The notes under the pieces were generated by a model that worked only from the letters and a program-made list of their open reading frames with translations, did no database searches and had not been told where the DNA came from. A stretch of DNA of 64,000 bases, from contig NZ_LR134365.1 in the NCBI RefSeq assembly GCF_900637305.1, forward strand, positions 1 to 64,000, read 5' to 3'. Source of the stretch: Cardiobacterium hominis (lineage in GTDB: Bacteria; Pseudomonadota; Gammaproteobacteria; Cardiobacteriales; Cardiobacteriaceae). Positions 62,066-64,000 of the stretch are shown here, piece by piece; position 1 is the stretch's first letter; each line of letters opens with the position of its first letter. The position numbers were made by a program, and so were the translations under genes.

Positions 62066-62506
62066 ATGGATCGTAGATCATTCCTCAGCGGCGCTGCTGC
62101 CGCTTCCCTCGCTTTCGCCGCGACCGCCAGCGCCGAAGAGCATCATCATCACGCGCACGGTGCGGCAGCTGCCAACCCGAACGACGCGCTCATCAAGGCT
62201 ACCGCCGCCTGCCTCAGTGCTGGCCGCGCCTGCCTCGCGCACTGCATCCGTCTGCTGTCAGAAGGCGACAAGAGCATGGCCGACTGCGCCAAAGCGGTCA
62301 ATCAAATGCTGGCGCTGTGCGATGCGACCAACAGCCTGGCTGCACAAAACGCATCCCTGCTGGCTGCCGTTGCCAAACAATGTGCTGAAGCCTGCAAACA
62401 ATGCGCCGATGCCTGCAAGGCACACGCCGAGCACCACGCCGAGTGCAAGGCCTGTTTTGAAGCGTGCAAGGAATGCGCCGAGCAATGCGGCAAGATCGCT
62501 GCTTGA
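62066..62506 (+). CDS. Csp1-like four-helix copper-storage protein
   Basis: A 146-residue protein with a Tat-type signal (DRRSFLSGAAAASLAFAATA), a His-rich stretch (EEHHHHAHG) and 14 Cys spaced CxxxC along four helices (ACLSAGRACLAHC, QCAEACKQCADACK, ECKACFEACKECAEQC). This is the pattern of Csp1 proteins, which line a four-helix bundle with Cys to hold many Cu(I) ions. AGGA precedes the ATG by eight bases. The neighbouring thiol-redox genes fit a copper and oxidant defence theme. Confidence 0.9.
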   Translation: MDRRSFLSGAAAASLAFAATASAEEHHHHAHGAAAANPNDALIKATAACLSAGRACLAHCIRLLSEGDKSMADCAKAVNQMLALCDATNSLAAQNASLLAAVAKQCAEACKQCADACKAHAEHHAECKACFEACKECAEQCGKIAA

Positions 62507-62518
62507 GCGAGCCGCGCT

Positions 62519-62552
62519 AAAAGAAACCCGCCGTTTGGCGGGTTTTCTTTTC
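62519..62552 (+). terminator. Intrinsic terminator after the copper-storage gene
   Basis: AAAAGAAACCCGCC-GTTT-GGCGGGTTTTCTTTT, strong stem with flanking A and T runs. Confidence 0.9.
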
Positions 62553-62601
62553 CTGAGACACCCGCACCGCTTATCCAGACGCACGCGCAACTGCCATTCC
62601 C

Positions 62602-62607
62602 TATAAT
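62602..62607 (+). promoter_or_regulatory. -10 box for msrAB
   Basis: TATAAT stands about 30 bp before the ATG. No clear -35 box is seen at 16-18 bp. Confidence 0.4.
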
Positions 62608-62637
62608 CTGCTCTCCCATGACAACACGGAGCCACAC

Positions 62638-64000
62638 ATGAAAAACCCTCGCCAAACCCTTTGCAGCCTCATCGCCTGCGTGCTCTTTGCCGGAGCGGTC
62701 GCGCCGTTGCCTGTCCTTGCCGACGCGCACGCTAGCCGCGCCGAAGCCCCGCTGCCGCACCAGTTGCAACAACGCCTGCTTGCCCTGAAAGACCCGCGCG
62801 ACCAGCCCGCCGCCGACTATCTTGACCAAAGCAAACCGACGCTCATCAAATTCTGGGCAAGCTGGTGTCCGCTCTGCCTCGCCACCCTGGAAGAAACGCA
62901 GGCATGGCGCGGTGACAAGGCCTTCGCGGGCGTCAATCTCGTCACCATCGCCTCGCCCGATCACCTCGGCGAAAATGACGAAGCCACTTTCAAAGAATGG
63001 TACCGTGGCCTCGACTACCCCAACCTGCCGGTATTGGTAAATAATGGCGGCGATATCGCCCGCGACATCGGCGTCGCCGTCTATCCGAGCTGGGCGCTGC
63101 TTGATAAAAACGGCAACGTCGCCCGCGTCATCAAAGGCCATATCAACCGCGAGCAAGCGCTCGCCCTGCTCGCCAACCCACAGGCCGAACTCGCCCAACC
63201 GGCGCAAAAATTCTACAAACCCAAACCGAAAGGAGCGACCAACATGAACACCAAAACCATCCACCTCGCGGGCGGCTGCTTCTGGGGGCTGGAAGCCTAT
63301 TTTGAGCGCATTCCCGGCGTCGTTGATGCCGTCTCCGGCTACGCCAACGGCAAAACGAAAAATCCGAGCTACGAAGACGTCTCACACCGCGGCACCGGCC
63401 ACGCCGAGACCGTGAAAGTCACCTACGACCCCGAACGCATCAGCCTCGATGACCTCCTGCGCTACTACTTCCGCGTGGTGGACCCGACCAGCCTCAACCA
63501 GCAGGGCAACGACCGCGGCGTGCAATACCGCAGCGGCGTCTATTACACCGACCCGGCAGAGCGCGCCACCATCGAAAAAGCCTTCGCCGAAGAACAGAAA
63601 AAACACCAAAAGCCGCTGGTCGTGGAAAACCTGCCGCTGGACAACTTCTACGAAGCCGAGGAATACCACCAGGACTACCTCGCCAAGAACCCGAACGGCT
63701 ACTGCCACATTGACATCCGCAAAGCCGACATCCCGCTGGAAAAACCCGCTGCCACCGCGCCTGCGCCTGCGCAAACCGACGCCAACGGCGAGCCGGTGAT
63801 TGACGCGGCGAAATACCACAAACCCGACGCCGCCGAACTGAAACAAAAGCTGGACGCGCAAGCCTATGAGGTCACGCAAAACAGCGCGACCGAACGCGCC
63901 TTCAGCCACGAATACGATCACCTCTTTGCGCCGGGTTTGTACGTGGACGTGGTCAGCGGCGAGCCGCTCTTCAGCTCTGCCGACAAATTCCAGTCCGGCT
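62638..64000 (+). CDS. msrAB: Thioredoxin-MsrA-MsrB fusion (PilB-type), partial at right edge
   Basis: The frame stays open to the window end (454 codons so far). Signal peptide ([20 protein letters not shown]); TlpA-like thioredoxin domain with WASWCPLC (Cys77/Cys80); MsrA domain from about residue 200 with [12 protein letters not shown] (catalytic Cys) and [11 protein letters not shown]; then the start of MsrB ([28 protein letters not shown]). The three-domain protein reduces methionine-S- and R-sulfoxides in the periplasm or outer membrane using electrons from the DsbD-like system. Neisseria PilB has the same order. Confidence 0.95.
   Translation, partial: MKNPRQTLCSLIACVLFAGAVAPLPVLADAHASRAEAPLPHQLQQRLLALKDPRDQPAADYLDQSKPTLIKFWASWCPLCLATLEETQAWRGDKAFAGVNLVTIASPDHLGENDEATFKEWYRGLDYPNLPVLVNNGGDIARDIGVAVYPSWALLDKNGNVARVIKGHINREQALALLANPQAELAQPAQKFYKPKPKGATNMNTKTIHLAGGCFWGLEAYFERIPGVVDAVSGYANGKTKNPSYEDVSHRGTGHAETVKVTYDPERISLDDLLRYYFRVVDPTSLNQQGNDRGVQYRSGVYYTDPAERATIEKAFAEEQKKHQKPLVVENLPLDNFYEAEEYHQDYLAKNPNGYCHIDIRKADIPLEKPAATAPAPAQTDANGEPVIDAAKYHKPDAAELKQKLDAQAYEVTQNSATERAFSHEYDHLFAPGLYVDVVSGEPLFSSADKFQSG

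Overview
The window looks like a chromosomal segment of a moderately GC-rich gammaproteobacterium. HflD, TadA, ComM, RecF and RlmJ support this. The mix of a VENN-type CdiA array with a three-domain thioredoxin/MsrA/MsrB protein of the Neisseria PilB kind suggests a Cardiobacteriaceae-like host of mucosal surfaces (inference only; no rRNA or tRNA gene is present to fix the taxon).

Layout. (1) 1-36104, all minus strand: a contact-dependent inhibition (CDI) / two-partner secretion island. It reads from a promoter near 36100 through cdiB, a full-length cdiA (cdiA1) with immunity gene, a second full-length cdiA (cdiA2) with an EndoU nuclease tip, and a tail of 5'-truncated cdiA modules. Each module ends in a different toxin (PD-(D/E)xK-like, C39-like cysteine peptidase, HINT-LHH nuclease) followed by its own immunity gene. 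Long near-identical direct repeats (about 3.2 kb and 2.1 kb) tie the modules together. (2) 36105-45860: a patchwork of a decayed insertion sequence, gene fragments (rarA, a PA14-like gene, an rtcR fragment, a UPF0210/PFL gene, a short-chain dehydrogenase) and dispersed 'CCCGCTTGGC' repeats. Between these lie intact genes for an FRG protein, cytochrome b561, a membrane thioredoxin, an alcohol dehydrogenase and an MFS transporter. (3) 45858-48997: a compact run with a PlsC-like acyltransferase, a CdsA-like enzyme, hflD and tadA. (4) 49278-57594: an RNA-repair locus. (5) 57670-64000: housekeeping genes comM, recF and rlmJ, then redox and copper genes (TlpA-like lipoprotein, Cys-rich copper-storage protein, MsrAB).

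The most interesting part is the RNA-repair locus. On the minus strand a candidate sigma-54 promoter (53663-53679) leads into five tandem Y-RNA-like units. Three carry T-arm, acceptor and D-arm modules of tRNA type and two are minimal hairpins. All five share a covarying basal stem and a UACA box. They are followed by a Ro60/TROVE protein (rsr), a polynucleotide kinase-RNA ligase fusion and a metallophosphoesterase. Divergently on the plus strand lie a small P-loop kinase, a Thg1-like 3'-5' polymerase and an AlkD-like HEAT protein, then rtcR, a sigma-54 activator with a CARF-type sensor domain. No rtcA or rtcB is present, so an ATP-dependent ligase appears to do the sealing. The parts fit a pathway in which RtcR senses RNA ends made by a nuclease, and the kinase, phosphoesterase, Thg1-like enzyme and ligase trim, rebuild and reseal the RNA, with Ro and Y RNAs as scaffold. 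The EndoU CDI toxin in the same window is the kind of enzyme that creates such ends.
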